From Diospyros lotus (taxonomy: Eukaryota; Streptophyta; Magnoliopsida; Ericales; Ebenaceae), in assembly GCF_014633365.1 (NCBI RefSeq), contig NC_068339.1, positions 30,203,316 through 30,267,315 of the forward strand: DNA of 64,000 bases, in the 5' to 3' direction. Below are positions 23,701-36,700 of this stretch, in pieces (position 1 is the first letter of the stretch; every line of letters begins with the position of its first letter). The translations under genes were made by a program, and so were the position numbers. The notes under the pieces are model-generated. The model was not told the origin of the DNA, did no database searches, and saw only the letters and a program-made list of their open reading frames with translations.

Positions 23701-26700
23701 ATGGCTAAAACCCAAGTTTCCAAAATAACCCAAAATTGGAATTTGTACTTTCATTAGAGTATTTTGTGTATCAAAATGACTTCTTTCACATGGATTTGGA
23801 ATCGTCAAAATCAAACTAGCCAATTTGGAGATATCGTTGATGGTAAGAAAGTTGTCTTATTCTTCCTTAACGTGTTCTACTATGGACCCATGTCTAAAAC
23901 CCAACTTTCCAAAATAATCCGAAATTGGAATTTAGACTTTTATTAGAGTATTTTGTGTATCAAAATGTTGTCTTTCACATGGATTTGGAATCATCAAAAT
24001 CAAATTAGTCAATTTCGAGATATCCTTGATTGTAACAAACATGTCTTATTCTTCCTTAAGGTGTTCTACTATGGACCCATGGCTAAAACACAAGTTTCCA
24101 AAATAACCCGAAATTGGAATTTCGACTTTCATTAGAGTATTTTGTGTATCAAAATGTCATTTTTCATATGGATTTGGAATCGTCAAAATCAAATTAGTCA
24201 ATTTGGAGATATCCTTGATTCTAACAAACATGTCTTATTCTTCCTTAAGGTGTTCTACTATGGACCCTTGGCTAAAACACAAGTTTCCAAAATAAATAGA
24301 AATTGGAATTTGGACTTTCATTAGAGTATTTTGTGTATCAAAATGTCGTCTTCAACAAGGATTTGGAATCGTCAAAATCAACTTAGCCAATTTGGAGATA
24401 TCGTTGATTATAAGAAAGTTGTCTTATTCTTCCTTAAGGTGCTGTACAATGGACCCATGGCTAAAACCCAAGTTTCCAAAATAACCCGAAATTGGAATTT
24501 GGACTTTCATTAGAGTATTTTGTGTATCAAAATGTCATCTCTCACATGGATTTGGAATCGTCAAAATGAAATTAGTCAATTTCGAGATATCCTTGATTGT
24601 AACAAACATGTCTTATTCTTCCTTAAGGTGTTGTACTATGGACCCATGGCTAAAACACAAGTTTCCAAAATAACCCGAAATTGGAATTTCGACTTTCATT
24701 AGAGTATTTTGTGTATCAAAATGTCGTTTTTCATATGGATTTGGAATCGCCAAAATCAAATTAGTCAATTCGGAGATGTCCTTGAATATAACAAACATGT
24801 CCAATTCTTGCTTAAGGTGTTCTACTATGGACCCTTGGCTAAAACACATGTTTCCAAAATAATCCGAAATTGGAATTTAGACTTTCATTAGAGTATTTTG
24901 TGTATCAAAATGACGTCTTCAACATGGATTTGGAATCATCAAAATCAAATTTGCCAATTTGGATATATCGTTGATTGTAAGAAAGTTGTCTTATTCTTCC
25001 TTAAGGTGCTGTACAATGGACCCATGGCAAAAACCCAAGTTTCCAAAATAACCCGAAATTGGAATTTAGACTTTTTTTAGAGTATTTTGTGTATGAAAAT
25101 GTCGTCTTCAACATGGATTTGGAATCGTCAAAATCAAATTAGCCAATTTGGAGATATCGTTGATTGTAAGAAAGTTGTCTTATTCTTCCTTAAGGTATTT
25201 TACTATGGACCCATGACTAAAACCAAAGTTTCCAAAATAATCTGAAATTGGAATTTAGACTTTCATTACAGTATTTTGTGTATCAAAATGTCGTCTTCAA
25301 CATGGATTTGGAATCGTCAAAATCAAATTTGCCAATTTGGAGATATCGTTGATTGTAAGAAAGTTGTCTTGTCTTATTCTTCCTTAAGGTGCTATACAAT
25401 GGACCCATGGCTAAAACCCAAGTTTCCAAAATAACCCAAAATTGGAATTTGGACTTTCATTAGCGTATTTTGTGTATCAAAATGACTTGCTTCACATGCA
25501 TTTGGAATCGCCAAAATCAAATTAGCCAATTTGGAGATATCGTTGATGGTAAGAAAGTTGTCTTATTATTCCTTAAGGTGTTCTACTATGGACCCATGTC
25601 TAAAACCCAACTTTCCAAAATAATCCGAAATTGGAATTTAAACTTTTATTAGAGTATTTTGTGTATCAAAATGTTGTCTTTCACATGGATTTAAAATCAT
25701 CAAAATCAACTTAGCCAATTTGGAGATATCGTTGATTATAAGAAAGTTGTCTTATTCTTCCTTAAGGTATTCTACTATGGACCCATGGCTAAAACAAAAG
25801 TTTCCAAAATAATCTGAAATTGGAATTTAGACTTTTATTGGAGTATTTTGTGTATCAAAATGTCGTCTTCAACATGGATTTGGAATCGTCAAAATCAAAT
25901 TAGCCAATTTGGAGATATCGTTGATTGTAAGAAAGTTGTCTTATTCTTCCTTAAGGTGCTGTACAATGGACCCATGGCTAAAACCAAAGTTTCCAAAATA
26001 ACCCGAAATTGGAATTTGGACTTTCATTAGAGTATTTTGTGTATCAAAATGACTTCTTTCACATGGATTAGGAATCGCCAAAATCAAATTAGCCAATTTG
26101 GAGATATCGTTGATGGTAAGAAAGTTATCTTATTTTTCCTTAGGGTGTTCTACTATGGACTCATGTCTAAAACCCAACTTTCCAAAATACTCCGAAATTG
26201 GAATTTAGACTTTTATTAGAGTATTTTGTGTATCAAAATGTCGTCTTTCACATGGATTTGGAATCGTCAAAATGAAATTAGTCAATTTCGAGATATCCTT
26301 GATTGTAACAAACTTGTTTTATTCTTCCTTAAGGTGTTCTACTATGGACCCATGCGTAAAACACAAGTTTCCAAAATAACCCGAAATTGGAATTTTGACT
26401 TTCATTAGAGTATTTTGTGTACCAAAATGTCGTTTTTCATATGGATTTGGAATCGTCAAACTCAAATTGGTCAATTTGGAAATATCCTTGATTCTAACAA
26501 ACATGTCTTATTCTTGCTTAAGGTGTTCTACTATGGACCCATGGCTAACACACAAGTTTCCAAAATAACCCGAAATTTGAATTTGTACTTTCATTATAGT
26601 ATTTTGTGTATCAAAATGTCGTCTTCAACATGGATTTGGAATCGTCATAATCAAATTAGCCAATTTGGAGATATCGTTGATTGTAAGAAAGTTGTCTTAT

Positions 26701-29700
26701 TCTTCCTTAAAGTGTTCTACTATGGACCCATGGCTAAAACCCAAGTTTCCAAATTAACCCAAAATTGGAATTTGTACTTTCATTAGAGTATTTTGTGTAT
26801 CAAAATGACTTCTTTCACATGGATTTGGAATCGTCAAAATCAAACTAGCCAATTTGGAGATATCGTTGATGGTAAGAAAGTTGTCTTATTCTTACTTAAC
26901 GTGTTCTACTACGGACCCATGGCTAAAACCCAAGTTTCCAAAATAACCCGAAATTGGAATTTGGACTTTCGTTAGCGTATTTTGTGTATCAAGATGACTT
27001 CTTTCACATGCGTTTGGAATCGCCAACATCAAATTAGCCAATTTGGAGATATCGTTGATGGCAAGAAAGTTGTCTTATTCTTCCTTAAGGTGTTCTACTA
27101 TGGACCCATGTCTAAAACCCAACTTTCCAAAATAATCTGAAATTAGAATTTAGACTTTTATTAGAGTATTTTGTGTATCAAAATGTCGTCTTTCACATGG
27201 ATTTGGAATCATCAAAATCAAATTAGTCAATTTCGAGATATCCTTGATTGTAACAAACATGTCTTATTCTTCCTTAAGGTGTTCTACTATGGACCCATAG
27301 CTAAAACACAAGTTCCCAAAATAACCCGAAATTGGAATTTGGACTTTCACTAGAGTATTTTGTGTATCAAAATGTCATCTTCAACATGGATTTGGAATCG
27401 TCAAAATCAAATTATCCAAGTTGGAGATATCGTTGATTGTAAGAAAGTTTTCTTATTCTTCCTTAAGGTATTCTACTATGGACCCATGGCTAAAACCAAA
27501 GTTTCCAAAATAATCCGAAATTGGAATTTGGACTTTCATTAGAGTATTTTGTGTATCAAAATGTCGTCTTCAACATGGCTTTGGAATCGTCAAAATCAAA
27601 TTAGTCAATTTCCAGATATCCATGATTGTAACAAACATGTCTTATTCTTCCTTAAGGTGATCTACTATGGACCCATGGCTAAAACACAAATTTCCAAAAT
27701 AACCCGAAATTGGAATTTCGACTTTCATTAGAGTATTTCGTGTATCAAAATGTCGTTTTTCATATGGATTTGGAATCGTCAAACTCAAATTGGTCAATTT
27801 GGAGATATCCTTGATTCTAACAAACATGTCTTATTCTTGCTTAAGGTGTTCTACTATGGACCCTTGGCTAACACACAAGTTTCCAAAATAAACCGAAATT
27901 GGAATTTGTACTTTCATTATAGTATTTTGTGTATCAAAATGTCGTCTTCAACATGGCTTTGGAATCGTCATAATCAAATTAGCCAATTTGGAGATATCGT
28001 TGATTGTAAGAAAGTTGTCTTATTCTTCCTTAAAGTGTTCTACCCATACCCATGGCTAAAACCCAAGTTTCCAAAATAACCCAAAATTGGAATTTGTACT
28101 TTCATTAGAGTATTTTGTGTATCGAAATGACTTCTTTCACATGGATTTGGAATCGTCAAAATCAAAACTAGCCAATTTGGAGATATCGTTGATGGTAAGA
28201 AAGTTGTCTTATTCTTCCTTAACGTGTTCTACTATGGACCCATGTCTAAAACCCAACTTTCCAAAATAATCCGAAATTGGAATTTAGACTTTTATTAGAG
28301 TATTTTGTGTATCAAAATGTCGTCTGTCACATGGATTTGGAATCGACAAAATCAAATTAGTCAATTTCGAGATATCCATGATTGTAACAAACATGTCTTA
28401 TTCTTCCTTAAGGTGATCTACTATGGACCCATGGCCAAAACACAAATTTCCAAAATAACCCGAAATTGGAATTTCGACTTTCATTAGAGTATTTTGTGTA
28501 TCAAAATGTAGTTTTTCATATGGATTTGGAATCGTCAAACTCAAATTAGTCAATTTGGAGATATCCTGATTCTAACAAACATGTCTTATTCTTCCTTAAG
28601 GTGTTCAACTATGAACCCATGGCTAAAACACAAGTTTCCAAAATAACCCGAAATTGGAATTTGGACTTTCATTAGAGTATTTTGTGTATCAAAATGTCGT
28701 CTTCAACATGGATTTGGAATCGTCAAAATCAAATTAGCCAATTTGGAGATATCGTTGATTGTAAGAAAGTTGTCTTATTCTTCCTTAAAGTGTACTACTA
28801 TGGACCCATGGCTAAAACCAAAGTTTCCAAAATAAACCAAAATTGGAATTTGGACTTTCATTAGAGTATTTTGTGTATCAAAATGACTTCTTTCACATGG
28901 ATTTGGAATCGTCAAAATCAAACTAGCCAATTTGGAGATATCGTTGATTGTAAGAAAGTTGTCTTATTCTTCCTTAAGGTGTTCTACTATGGACCCATGG
29001 CTAAAACACAAGTTTCCAAAATAACCCGAAATTGGAATTTCGACTTTCATTAGAGTATTTTGTGTATCAAAATGTCGTTTTTCACATGGATTTGGAATCG
29101 TCAAAATCAAATTAGTCAATTTGGAGATATCCTTGATTGTAACAAACATGTCTTATTCTTCCTTAAGGTGTTCTACTATGGACCCATGGCTAAAACACAA
29201 GTTTCCAAAATAACCCGAAATTGGAATTTGGACTTTCATTAGAGTATTTTGTGTATCAAAATGTCGTCTTCACATGGATTTGGAATCGTCAAAATCAAAT
29301 TAGCCAATTTGGAGATATCGTTGATTGTAAGAAAGTTGTCTTATTCTTCCTTAAGGTGTTCTACTATGGACCCATGGCTAAAACCAAAGTTTCCAAAATA
29401 ACCGAAATTGGAATTTGGACTTTCATTAGAGTATTTTGTGTATCAAAATGTCTTCTTTCACATGGATTTGGAATCGTCAAAATCAAATTAGCCAATTTGG
29501 AGATATCGTTGATTGTAAGAAAGTTGTCTTATTCTTCCTTAAGGTGTTCTACTATGGACCCATGGCTAAAACACAAATTTCCAAAATAACCCGAAATTGG
29601 AATTTCGACTTTCATTAGAGTATTTTGTGTATCAAAATGTCGTCTTTCACATGGATTTGGAATCGTCAAAATCAAATTAGTCAATTTCGAGATATCCTTG

Positions 29701-30441
29701 ATTGTAACAAACATGTCTTATTCTTCCTTAAGGTGTTCTACTATGGACCCATGGCTAAAACACAAGTTTCCAAAATAACCCGAAATTTGAATTTGACTTT
29801 CATTAGAGTATTTTGTGTATCAAAATGTCGTTTTTCACATGGATTTGGAATCGTCAAAATCAAATTAGTCAATTTGGAGATATCCTTGATTGTAAGAAAC
29901 ATGTCTTATTCTTCCTTAAGGTGTTCTACTATGGACCCATGGCTAAAACACAAGTTTCCAAAATAACCCGAAATTGGAATTTGGACTTTCATTAGAGTAT
30001 TTTGTGTATCAAAATGTCGTCTTCAACATGGATTTGGAATCGTCAAAATCAAATTAGCCAATTTGGAGATATCGTTGATTGTAAGAAAGTTGTCTTATTC
30101 TTCCTTAAGGTGTTCTACTATGGACCCATGGCTAAAACCAAAGTTTCCAAAATAATCCGAAATTGGAATTTGGACTTTCATTAGAGTATTTTGTGTATCA
30201 AAATGTCGTCTTCAACATGGATTTGGAATCGTCAAAATCAAATTAGCCAATTTGGAGATATCGTTGATTGTAAGAAAGTTGTCTTATTCTTCCTTAAGGT
30301 GTTACTATGGACCCATGGCTAAAACCCAAGTTTCCAAAATAACCCGAAATTGGAATTTGGACTTTCATTAGAGTATTTTGTGTATCAAAATGACTTCTTT
30401 CACATGGTTTGGAATCGCCAAAATCAAATTAGCCAATTTGG
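20036..30441 (+). repeat. Left arm of a ~10.4-kb inverted repeat in the satellite
   Basis: Rare variants in this block recur in reverse order and orientation in 30757-41131, with paired coordinates summing to about 61170-61200. Examples are CGCCAACATC at 27021 with its complement near 34160; AACAAACTTGTTTT at 26305 with its partner near 34860; ACTATGAACCC near 28608 with 32570; ACAAGTTCCCAAA near 27308 with 33870; and TGGCAAAAAC near 20115 with 41045. Monomer subtype order mirrors as well. Confidence 0.85.
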
Positions 30442-30756
30442 AGATATCGTTGATTGTAAGAAAGTTGTCTTATTCTTCCTTAAGGTGTTCTACTATGGAC
30501 CCATGTCTAAAACCCAACTTTCCAAAATAATCCGAAATTGGAATTTAGACTTTCATTAGAGTATTTTGTGTATCAAAATGTCGTCTTTCACATGGATTTG
30601 GAATCGTCAAAATCAAATTAGTCAATTTGGAGATATCCTTGATTGTAACAAACATGTCTTATTCTTCCTTAAGGTTTCTACTATGGACCCATGGCTAAAA
30701 CACCAAGTTCCCAAATAATCCGAAATTGGAATTTGACTTTCATTAGAGTATTTTGT

Positions 30757-33700
30757 CCAAATTGGCTAATTTGATGTTTGGCGATTCCAAATCGCATGTG
30801 AAAGAAGTCATTTTAGGATACACAAAAACTCTAACGAAAGTCCAAATTCCAATTTCGGGATATTTTGGAAACTTGGTTTAGCCATGGGTCCATAGTAGAA
30901 CACCTTAAGGAAAATAAGATAACTTTCTTACAATCAACGATATCTCCAAATTGCTAATTTGATTTTGACGATTCCAAATCCCTGTTGAAGACGACATTTT
31001 GATACACAAAATAATCTAATGAAAGCCAAATTCCAAAATTTCGGATTATTTTGGAAACTTGGTTTTTACCATGGGTCCATAGTAGATACCTTAAGGAAGA
31101 ATAAGACAACTTTCTTACAATCAACGATATCTCCAAATTGGCTAATTTGATTTTGACGATTCCAAATCCGGTAAAGACGACATTTTGATACACAAAAAAC
31201 TCTAATGAAAGTCCAAATTCAATTTCGGGTATTTTGGAAACTTGTGTTTTAGCCAAGGGTCCCATATAGAACACCTTAGGAAGAATAAGACATGTTTCTT
31301 ACAATCAAGGATATCTCCAAATTGACTAATTTGATTTTGACGATTCCAAATCCATGTGAAAAACGAACATTTTGATACACAAAATACTCTAATGAAAGTC
31401 CAAATTCAAATTTCGGGTTATTTTTGGAAACTTGTGTTTTAGCCATGGGTCCATAGTAAGAACACCTTAAGGAAGAATAAGACATGTTTGTTACAATCAA
31501 GGATATCTCGAAATTGACTAATTTGATTTGATGATTCCAAATCCATGTGAAAGACGACATTTTGATACACAAAATACTCTAATGAAAGTCCAAATTCCAA
31601 TTTCGGGTTATTTTGGAAACTTGTGTTTTAGACATGGTCCATAGAAGAACACCTTAAGAAGAATAAGACAACTTTCTTACAATCAACGATATCTCCAAAT
31701 TGGCTAATTTGATTTTGACGATTCCAAATCCATGTGAAAGAAGTCATTTTGATACACAAAATACTCTAATGAAAGTACAAATTCCAATTTTGTATATTTT
31801 GGAAACTTTGGTTTTAGCATGGGTTCCATAGTAGAACACTTTAAGGAAGAATAAGACAACTTTCTTACAATCAACGATATCTCCAAATTGGCTAATTAAT
31901 TTTGACGATTCCAAATCCATGTTGAAGACGACATTTTGATACACAAAATACTCTAATGAAAGTCCAAATTCCAATTTCGGGTTATTTTGGAAACTTGTGT
32001 TTTAGCCATGGGTCCATAGTTGAACACCTTAAGGAAGAATAAGACATGTTTGTTAGAATCAAGGATATCTCCAAATTGACTAATTTGATTTTGACGATTC
32101 CAAATCCATGTGAAAAAGTACATTTTGATACACAAAATACTCTAATGAAAGTCTAAATTCCAATTTCGGGTTATTTTTGGAAATTTGTGTTTTAGACATG
32201 GGTCCATAGTAGAACACGTTAAGAAGAATAAGACAACTTTCTTACCATCAACGATATCTCCCAAATTGGCTAATTGATTTTGACGATTCCAAATCCATTG
32301 AAAGAATCATTTTGATACACAAAATACTCTAATGAAAGTACAAATTCCAATTTTGGTTATATTTTGGAAACTTTGGTTTAGCCATGGGTCCATAGTAGAA
32401 CACTTTAAGGAAGAAAAGACAACTTTCTTACAATCAACGATATCTCCAAATTGGCTAATTTGGTTTTGACGATTCCAAATCCATGTTGAAGACGACATTT
32501 TGATACACAAAATACTCTAATGAAACGAAATTCCAATTTCGGATTATTTTGGAAACTTGTGTTTTTAGCCATGGGTTCATAGTTGAACACCTTAAGGAAG
32601 AATAAGACATGTTTGTTACAATCAAGGATATCTCCAAATTGACTAATTTGATTTTGACGATTCCAAATCCATGTGAAAACTACATTTTGATACACAAAAT
32701 ACTCTAATGAAAGTCGAAATTCCAATTTCGGGTTATTTTGGAAATTTGTGTTTTAGCCATGGGTCCATAGTAGATCACCTTAAGGAAGAATAAGACAACT
32801 TTCTTACAATCAACGATATCTGGAAATTGGACTAATTTGATTTTGTCGATTCCAATCCATGTGACAGACGACATTTTGATACACAAAATACTCTAATAAA
32901 AGTCCAAATTCCAATTCGGATTATTTTGGAAAGTTGGGTTTTAGACATGGGTCCATAGTAGAACACCTTAAGGAAGAATAAGACAACTTTCTTACAATCA
33001 ACGATATCTCCCAATTGGCTAATTTGATTTTTGACGATTCCAAATCCATGTGAAAGAATCATTTGATACACAAAATACTCTAATGAAAGTCCAAATTCCA
33101 ATTTTGGGTTATTTTGGAAACTTGTGTTTTAGCCATGGGTATGTAGTAGAACACTTTAAGGAAGAAATAAGACAACTTTCTTACAATCAACGATATCTCC
33201 AAATTGGCTAATTTGATTATGACGATTCCAAATCCATGTTGAAGACGACATTTTGATACACAAAATACTCTAATGAAAGTCCCAATTCCAATTTCGGTTA
33301 TTTTGGAAACTTGTGTTTTTAGCCATGGGTCCATAGTAGAACACCTTAAGCAAGAATAAGACATGTTTGTTACAATCAAGGATATCTCCAAATTGACTAA
33401 TTTGATTTTGACGATTCCAAATCCATGTGAAAGAACGACATTTTGATACACAAAATACTCTAATGAAAGTCCAAATTCCAATTTCGGGTTATTTGGAAAT
33501 TTGTGTTTTAGCCATGGGTCCATAGTAGATCACCTTAAGGAAGAATAAGACATTTTGTTACAATCAAGGATATCTCCAAATTGACTAATTTGATTTTGAC
33601 GATTCCAAATCCATGTTGAAGACGACATTTTGATACACAAAATACTCTAATGAAAGTCCAAATTCCAATTTCGGATTATTTTGGAAACTTGGGTTTTAGC

Positions 33701-36700
33701 CATGGGTCCATAGTAGAATACCTTAAGGAAGAATAAGACAACTTTCTTACAATCAACGATATCTCCAAATTGGCTAATTTGATTTTGACGATTCCAAATC
33801 CATGTTGAAGATGACATTTTGATACACAAAATACTCTAATGAAAGTCCAAATTCCAATTTCGGGTTATTTGGGAACTTGTGTTTTAGCCATGGGTCCATA
33901 GTAGAACACCTTAAGGAAGAATAAGACATGTTTGTTACAATCAAGGATATCTCCAAATTGACTAATTTGATTTTGATGATTCCAAATCCATGTGAAAGAC
34001 GACATTTTGATACACAAAATACTCTAAATAAAAGTCTAAATTCCAATTTCGGATTATTTTGGAAAGTTGGGTTTTAGACATGGGTCCATAGTAGAACACC
34101 TTAAGGAAGAATAAGACAACTTTCTTGCAATCAACGATATCTCCAAATTGGCTAATTTGATGTTGGCGATTCCAAACCATGTGAAAGAAGTCATTTTGAT
34201 ACACAAAATACTCTAATGAAAGTCCAAATTCCAATTTCGGTTATTTTGGAAACTTGGGTTTTAGCCATGGGTCCATAGTAGAACACCTTAAGGAAGAATA
34301 AGACAACTTTCTTACAATCAACGATATCTCCAAATTGGCTAATTTGATTTTGACGATTTCCAAATCCATGTGAAAGAAGTCATTTTGATACACAAAATAC
34401 TCTAATGAAAGTACAAATTCCAATTTGGTTATTTTGGAAACTTGGTTTTAGCCATGGGTCCATAGTAGAACACCTTAAGGAAGAATAAGACAACTTTCTT
34501 ACAATCAACGATATCTCCAAATGGCTAATTTGATTTTGACGATTCCAAATCCATGTTGAAGACGACATTTTGATACACAAAATACTCTAATGAAAGTCCA
34601 AATTCCAATTTCGGGTTATTTTGGAAACTTGTGTTTTAGCCATGGGTCCATAGTAGAACACCTTAAGGAAGAATAAGACAACTTTCTTTACAATCAAGGA
34701 TATCTCCAAATTGACTAATTTGATTTTGACGATTCCAAATCCATGTAGAAAACGACATTTTGATACACAAAATACTCAATAAAAGTCAAAATCCAATTTC
34801 GGTTATTTTTGAAACTTGTGTTTTAGCATGGGTCCATAGTAGAACACCTTAAGGAAGAAAAAGACAAGTTTGTTACAATCAAGGATATCTCCAAATTGGA
34901 CTAATTTGATTTTGACGATTCCAAATCCATGTGAAAGACTACATTTTGATACACAAAATACTCTAATGAAAGTCTAAATTCCAATTTCGGGTATTTTGGA
35001 AAGTTGTGTTTTAGCCATGGGTCCATAGTAGAACACCTTAAGGAAGAATAAGACAACTTTCTTACAATCAACGATATCTCCAAATTGGCTAATTTGATTT
35101 GGCGATTCCAAATCCATGTGAAAGAAGTCATTTTGATACACAAAATACTCTAATGAAAGTCCAAATTCCAATTTCGGGTTATTTTGGAAACTTTGGTTTT
35201 AGCCATGGGTCCATAGTAGAGCACCTTAAGGAAGAATAAGACAACTTTCTTACAATCAACGATATCTCCAAATGGCTAATTTGATTTTGACGATTCCAAA
35301 TCCATGTTGAAGACGACATTTTGATACACAAAATACTCTAATGAAAGTCTAAATTCCAATTTCAGGTTATTTTGGAAACTTTTGTTTTAGCCATGGTCCA
35401 TAGTAGAACACCTTAAGGAAGAATAAGACAACTTTCTTACAATCAACGATATCTCCAAATTGGCTAATTTGATTTTGACGATTCCAAATCCATGTGAAAG
35501 ACGACATTTTGATACACAAAATACTCTAATAAAAGTCTAAATTCCAATTTCGGATTATTTTGGAAAGTTGGGTTTTAGCCATGGGTCCATAGTAGAACAC
35601 CTTAAGGAATAAAGACAACTTTCTTACAATCAACGATATCTCCAAATTGGCTAATTTGATTGATTTTGGCGATTCCAAATCCATGTGAAAGAAGTCATTT
35701 GATACACAAAATACTCTAAAGAAAGTCCAAATTCCAATTTTCGGGTTATTTTGGAAACTTGGGTTTTAGCCATGGGTCCATAGTAGAACACCTTAAGGAA
35801 GATATAAGACAACTTTCTTACAATCAACGATATCTCCAAATTGGCTAATTTGATTTTGACGATTCCAAATCCATGTTGAAGACGACATTTTGATACACAA
35901 AATACTCTAATGAAAGTCTAAATTCCAATTTCGGATTATTTTGGAAACTTTGTTTTAGCCATGGGTCCATAGTAGAACACCTTAAGGAAGAATAAGACAA
36001 CTTTCTTACAATCAACGATATCTCCAAATTGGCTAATTTGATTTTGACGATTCCAAATCCATGTTGAAGACGACATTTTGATACACAAAATACTCTAATG
36101 AAAGTCCAAATTCCAATTTCGGGTTTATTTTGGAAACTTGGTTTTTTAGCCATGGGTCCATAGTAGAACACCTTAAGGAAGAATAAGACAACTTTCTTAC
36201 AATCAACGATATCTCCAAATTGGCTAATTTGATTTTGACGATTCCAAATCCATGTGAAGACGACATTTTGATACACAAAATACTCTAATGAAAGTCTAAA
36301 TTCCAATTTCGGGTTATTTTGGAAACGGTGTTTTTAGCCATGGGTCCATAGTAGAACACCTTAAGGAAGAATAAGACAACTTTGTTACAATCAAGGATAT
36401 CTCCAATTGACTAATTTGATTTGGCGATTCCAAATCCATATGAAAAACGACATTTTGATACACAAAATACTCTAATGAAAGTCCAAATTCCAATTTCGGG
36501 TTATTTTGGAAACTTGTGTTTTAGCCATGGGTCCATAGTAGAACACCTTAAGGAAGAATAAGACATGTTTGTTACAATCAAGGATATCTCCAAATTGGCT
36601 AATTTGATTTTGACGATTCCAAATCCATGTGAAGAAGACATTTTGATACACAAAATACTCTAATGAAAGTCCAAATTTCCAATTTCGGGTTATTTGGGAA

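Larger units (their letters stand above)
10085..30756 (+). repeat. Satellite array 1: ~109 monomers of 189 bp, tetrameric higher-order structure
   Basis: A ~189-bp AT-rich monomer repeats head to tail without interruption. Four subtypes can be told apart. T has ATGACTTCTTTCACATGG with GATGGTAAG. N has TCTTTCACATGG with CTTGATTGTAACAAACATG. F has TTTTTCATATGG with CTTGATTCTAACAAACATG. K has TCTTCAACATGG with GTTGATTGTAAGAAAG. The commonest order is T-N-F-K (4 x 189 = 756 bp), for example 15393-16148 and 17470-18970, but runs such as K-K, N-N and F-F are frequent. Every monomer carries a 60-codon frame ended by TAG because 189 is divisible by three. I do not treat these as genes. Arrays of this kind are typical of plant centromeres; the centromere role is inferred. 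Confidence 0.95.

Noticed and set aside
10085..30756. CRISPR-like regular repeats
   Set aside because: The whole 189-bp unit repeats with no unique spacers, and the setting is a plant genome with retrotransposons.
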